Of a stretch of 35,635 nucleotides of DNA, positions 33,372 through 35,635 are shown piece after piece. Source of the DNA: an uncultured Myxococcales bacterium (GTDB lineage: Bacteria > Myxococcota_A > UBA9042); assembly GCA_937910235.1 (NCBI GenBank), contig CALENB010000136.1, positions 1 to 35,635 on the forward strand, in the 5' to 3' direction. The notes under the pieces were generated by a model, which made no database searches, was not told the DNA's origin, and worked only from the letters and a program-made list of their open reading frames with translations. Made by a program: the position numbers and the translations under genes. The first letter of the stretch is position 1, and every line of letters begins with the position of its first letter.

Positions 33372-33415
33372 GGCGCAACGATCGCGCAGCGACCGCGCAA
33401 TCACCGCGCAACGAC
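33372..33415. repeat. Four 11-bp direct repeats upstream of the TetR gene
   Basis: Four contiguous 11-base units (33372, 33383, 33394 and 33405) share the pattern CGCGCAACGAC with small changes. The period is close to one DNA helical turn, so all units face the same side of the helix. The array lies between the small unknown gene on the minus strand and the TetR promoter. Confidence 0.8.
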
Positions 33416-33435
33416 CCTGACAGGCCAGGAATCGC

Positions 33436-33464
33436 TTGACACCACAATAAATGACCATAATACT
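33436..33464 (+). promoter_or_regulatory. Promoter of the TetR gene
   Basis: A consensus TTGACA (33436-33441) is followed by a 17-base spacer and AATACT (33459-33464). The region is distinctly AT-rich for this genome. The palindromic operator (33452-33474) covers the -10 box, so binding of the regulator would block transcription. Confidence 0.55.
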
Positions 33465-33474
33465 AATATGGTCA
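33452..33474 (+). promoter_or_regulatory. Palindromic operator at the TetR promoter
   Basis: TGACCATA (33452-33459) and TATGGTCA (33467-33474) are perfect 8-bp arms, with 7 bases between them. The size and symmetry match operators of TetR-type repressors. A related element (ATGACCATAAT-N9-GTCAATT) is found again at 34148-34174 at the start of the downstream gene. Confidence 0.65.
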
Positions 33475-33499
33475 ATTCGCCATCACCGAGGTCCGTCCC

Positions 33500-34147
33500 A
33501 TGCAAGCTGACAAACACCGCCGCATCCTGGACTGTGCTGCTGAGGCGTTCGCGCGATTCGGATTCCGCAAGACGTCGATCGCGGACATCGCTGCGGACGC
33601 GCGAGTCGCCAAAGGCACGGTCTACCTAGCGGCGACCTCGAAGCAAGACCTGTTCTACCAAGTGCTACACCGCGAGGTGCGCGAGGGTGTCGCCGCGGTT
33701 GGCCAGCTGATTGACGCCAGAAAATCAGCCGAATCGCTGCTCGCGACCGTGCTGGAGGCCGACTGTCAGCACTACGACACGCGACCGCTGATCCGCGAGC
33801 TGCTCGTCGGCGAGGCGGCTGTGGCGGTGCCAGACCAGAGCGTGGAGTTCAGCGAGCTGCGTCGCCTCGCGCGGAGCAACCTGCGCGACGTGGTGCGTCT
33901 GGGTCAGCGACAGGGCGTCTTTCGGACCGATATCGAGGCGGATCTGGCGGCCGAGCTCATGCAGGACATCCAGGTAGCGACGCTGCTCTTTCACGACGCA
34001 CCCGGGCTGAGCGAGGCGTCGCATCCACGCTGGCAGACGACGGTTCAGATCTTCGTACGCGGCCTGCGGGTCGCCGCTAGCTCGACGGCGATCGACGCCG
34101 CCGCTTTCACGGGGTGCGCGCTGCGGACCCAACCGGTGAACCCATGA
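33500..34147 (+). CDS. TetR-family transcriptional regulator
   Basis: The 215-residue protein has the TetR DNA-binding N-terminus: a helix with RILDCAAEAFARFGF (8-22), then the turn and recognition helix (about 26-45, TSIADIAADARVAKGTVYL). The C-terminal ligand domain is unassigned. It probably represses its own promoter through the palindrome at 33452-33474 and controls the VTT gene, whose start overlaps its stop in an ATGA junction with a similar operator-like element inside. The ATG at 33500 has GAGG upstream. Confidence 0.9.
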   Translation: MQADKHRRILDCAAEAFARFGFRKTSIADIAADARVAKGTVYLAATSKQDLFYQVLHREVREGVAAVGQLIDARKSAESLLATVLEADCQHYDTRPLIRELLVGEAAVAVPDQSVEFSELRRLARSNLRDVVRLGQRQGVFRTDIEADLAAELMQDIQVATLLFHDAPGLSEASHPRWQTTVQIFVRGLRVAASSTAIDAAAFTGCALRTQPVNP

Positions 34148-34752
34148 ATGACCATAATGAACAAACAGTCAATTTGGGACTCACCGCTGACGACGCACCA
34201 CGCGCGACCGGTCGACGGTGGCGCCTACTTGGCGTGGGCGTCTTGCTCGTCACCCTCTATCTCGTCGCGCGCGCCACGGGGCTCACAGAGTGGGTCACAG
34301 CGGAGCGACTACGTGGCGCGATCCTCGGAGCGGGGCCGTGGGGCGTCCTGGTGTTCCTCGTCGCGTTCGCCCTCGGCACCCTGGTGCAGGTCCCGGGCGT
34401 GCTGTTCATCGCGGTGTCGGTCGCGGTCTACGGACAGCTGCTGGGCGGAACTATCGGCCTCGCGGGCGCCCTGATCGCGGTGTCCACGACCTTCTGCACG
34501 GTGCGCGCGGTGGGCGGACGGCCGACCGGCGCTGCGGCCAAGGGGGTCGTCGGAAAGCTGCTCGGTGGGTTGCAGCGCTACCCGAAGCGCACGGTCATCG
34601 GCCTGCGTCTGGTGACTTTTCTGAGTCCGCCCGTGACGTATGCCCTCGCCCTCTCCCCAATCCGCTACCGCGACTACATGATCGGATCGGCCGTCGGGCT
34701 GGTGCCACCGTTGATGACGCTCGTCGCGCTGTCCAAGTGTCTATTGGCCTAG
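34144..34752 (+). CDS. TVP38/VTT-domain (DedA-like) membrane protein
   Basis: The 202-residue protein has a hydrophilic N-terminus and several hydrophobic segments (about 28-45, 65-90, 95-120, 152-175 and 180-198). LVQVPGVLFIAVSVAVYG and LRLVTFLSPPVTYALALSPIRYRDYM match the two halves of the VTT (SNARE-associated Golgi) domain with its conserved proline and RL-x-P-x-P-x-x-x-Y positions. Proteins of this group act in lipid or membrane homeostasis, in some cases as lipid scramblases. The ATG overlaps the tetR stop. An operator-like element lies in its first codons. Confidence 0.85.
   Translation: MNDHNEQTVNLGLTADDAPRATGRRWRLLGVGVLLVTLYLVARATGLTEWVTAERLRGAILGAGPWGVLVFLVAFALGTLVQVPGVLFIAVSVAVYGQLLGGTIGLAGALIAVSTTFCTVRAVGGRPTGAAAKGVVGKLLGGLQRYPKRTVIGLRLVTFLSPPVTYALALSPIRYRDYMIGSAVGLVPPLMTLVALSKCLLA
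34148..34174. promoter_or_regulatory. Second copy of the TetR operator-like element, inside the VTT gene start
   Basis: ATGACCATAAT (34148-34158), nine other bases and GTCAATT (34168-34174) match the element at 33451-33477 at 18 of 18 flanking positions with the same spacing. The left arm TGACCATA is intact; the right arm is AGTCA where the first site has GGTCA. It lies within codons 2-11 of the VTT gene, so repression by a roadblock or looping to the upstream site is possible. Confidence 0.55.
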
Positions 34753-34786
34753 ATTGGTGGGCTGTGAGCGCGGGTTTGGCGGTCGG

Positions 34787-35341
34787 CTAGCTCGACGAGG
34801 CGCACTTGCCGCTGCGACACGTGCCCTTGCCGCAATCGGAGTTCGAGCTGCACGTGCCGTCGGGCGAGTTGGCGCACTTGCCGCTGCGGCAGGCCGCGCC
34901 GCCACAGTCCGACTTGGAGCTGCAGGAGCCGCCGCGCGCCGTCGCGCACTTGCCGCTGCGACAGGACACGCCCTTGCCGCAATCCGAGCTGGAGCTGCAG
35001 CCGCCGGCGCCCACGGCACATTTGCCGCTGCGGCACGAGCCCTTGCCGCAGTCCGAGTTCGAGCTGCACGTGCCATCGGGCGCGTTGGCGCACTTGCCGC
35101 TACGGCAGGCGGCGCCGCCACAATCCGACTTGGAGCTGCACGAGCTGCCCGGTGCAGTCGCGCACTTGCCGCCGCGGCAGGACACGCCGCGGCCGCAGTC
35201 CGAGCTTGAGCTGCACGAGCCGCCCGATCGGGCCCAGGCGACGGTGGCCCAAGCGACGGTGACGCCGACCGTGAGTGTGGTCGCCGCCAGGACCAGCAGG
35301 GTGAGGGTCTTGCGGCGAGTGAGCGTCAGGTTGGTGGGCAT
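34787..35341 (-). CDS. Secreted protein with six four-cysteine repeats
   Basis: The 184-residue protein has a signal peptide (TLLVLAATTLTVGVTVAW, cleavage near 38) and then only repeats. Each unit is about 24 residues with C-x5-C-x4/5-C-x4-C, for example CSSNSDCGKGTC followed by RSGKC, giving 24 cysteines in all and none outside. The units come in order A-B-C-A-B-C. The motif resembles disulfide-rich modules in secreted proteins of myxobacteria and relatives. No lipobox is seen. The ATG at 35341 has GAGAGGA upstream. Function may be binding, structural or signalling; none is proven. Confidence 0.8.
   Translation of the reverse strand: MPTNLTLTRRKTLTLLVLAATTLTVGVTVAWATVAWARSGGSCSSSSDCGRGVSCRGGKCATAPGSSCSSKSDCGGAACRSGKCANAPDGTCSSNSDCGKGSCRSGKCAVGAGGCSSSSDCGKGVSCRSGKCATARGGSCSSKSDCGGAACRSGKCANSPDGTCSSNSDCGKGTCRSGKCASSS
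34790..35215 (-). repeat. 216-bp tandem duplication inside the Cys-repeat gene
   Basis: Residues 43-114 and 115-184 are encoded by two copies of a 216-bp unit (35215-35000 and 34999-34790). The copies differ at scattered, mostly synonymous positions. Each copy holds three four-cysteine modules that are more alike across copies than within one copy. Confidence 0.8.
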
Positions 35342-35635
35342 GAGTCCTCTCGTGGGCTGGGCGCGCGCCGCCGAAGGGGTGCAGGCAGTCACGCTGGCAA
35401 CGTGCGCCAGCGGCTTTGGGCCGTCAAGGCGAAGTTGGACAGTCCCAGCGTGGGCAAAGGCGTCGGAGAGGAAGGACCCAGCGGCGGTCCACGTCGTCGT
35501 GACGGCGGCTGAGACGGCAGGCCTCGATCATCGTTTCGTCCATGACGGTAGATCAGGCAGTCTCGCGAACACCCGTCCCTAACTAAAAGTGGATCAACAG
35601 ACACGCGCACCGCGAACGAGTCCACCACAGCACTA
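35342..35635. other. Intergenic right end of the window
   Basis: This stretch lies upstream of the Cys-repeat gene and runs to the window edge. A short open frame on the minus strand (35389-35628, 79 residues) has no domain or good ribosome site and was not accepted. I see no clear promoter. The gene that would flank this region is outside the window. Confidence 0.4.

Noticed and set aside
33372-33415. CRISPR-like array
   Set aside because: The units are only 11 bp, contiguous and without spacers, and no cas gene is present.
34806-35582. Plus-strand open frame over the Cys-repeat gene
   Set aside because: Its apparent repeats are the antisense image of the four-cysteine modules, and it has no ribosome site.

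Overview
The window is about 35.6 kb of high-GC DNA that is densely packed with protein-coding genes on both strands. I see no tRNA, rRNA, CRISPR array, insertion sequence or phage gene. The gene style suggests a deltaproteobacterial lineage, most likely Myxococcota or a close relative. This is an inference from several traits: many lipoproteins and secreted cysteine-rich repeat proteins, an Asp/Thr-rich linker after a lipobox, a bactofilin, a PilT-like paralogue, a tandem pair of ArsA-type ATPases, and a small CxxxC lipoprotein of a kind common in myxobacteria.

Layout, left to right. (1) 1-2054: the lysine-rich tail of an upstream gene, a PilT/PilU-like protein with a broken ATPase site, and a Bax-inhibitor-1 membrane protein, closed by a strong two-way terminator. 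(2) 2225-4696 (minus): typA/bipA preceded by a small Cys-rich lipoprotein. (3) 4974-7603: a long-chain acyl-CoA synthetase and a DPM1-like glycosyltransferase. (4) 7661-10450: a promoter with a long structured leader, then bactofilin, argF and a parvulin-like lipoprotein, tightly spaced. (5) 10510-14584 (minus): rel (ppGpp synthetase/hydrolase), GNAT acetyltransferase and FAD-dependent oxidoreductase, apparently one operon. (6) 14761-18940: ExbB, ExbD, TonB, a translationally coupled lipoprotein, and a secreted protein behind a sigma-54-like promoter. (7) 18987-20980 (minus): prfA (RF1) and an upstream membrane protein. (8) 21060-24279: HAD phosphatase, a large Cys-rich lipoprotein with an internal duplication, and a secreted beta-rich protein. 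(9) 24353-29543: an EI24/CysZ-like membrane protein, two tandem ArsA-like ATPases, an outer-membrane barrel protein and the MeaB GTPase. (10) 29566-33275 (minus): an AlkZ-type winged-helix DNA glycosylase-like protein, a secreted propeller-like protein and a small unknown protein. (11) 33372-34752: a regulatory region with four 11-bp repeats and a palindromic operator, a TetR regulator and a coupled TVP38/VTT membrane protein. (12) 34787-35341 (minus): a secreted protein made of six four-cysteine repeats.

Most genes are core metabolism, stress response or envelope functions. The most unusual parts are the PilT-like pseudo-ATPase, the TetR/VTT module with the same operator-like element at the regulator promoter and inside the start of the target gene, the asymmetric ArsA pair set among envelope genes, and the Cys-repeat protein built by a 216-bp duplication. 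Several long open frames antisense to real genes are high-GC shadows and were left out. No stretch longer than 300 bases lacks a gene; the longest gene-free stretch is the right end (35342-35635).
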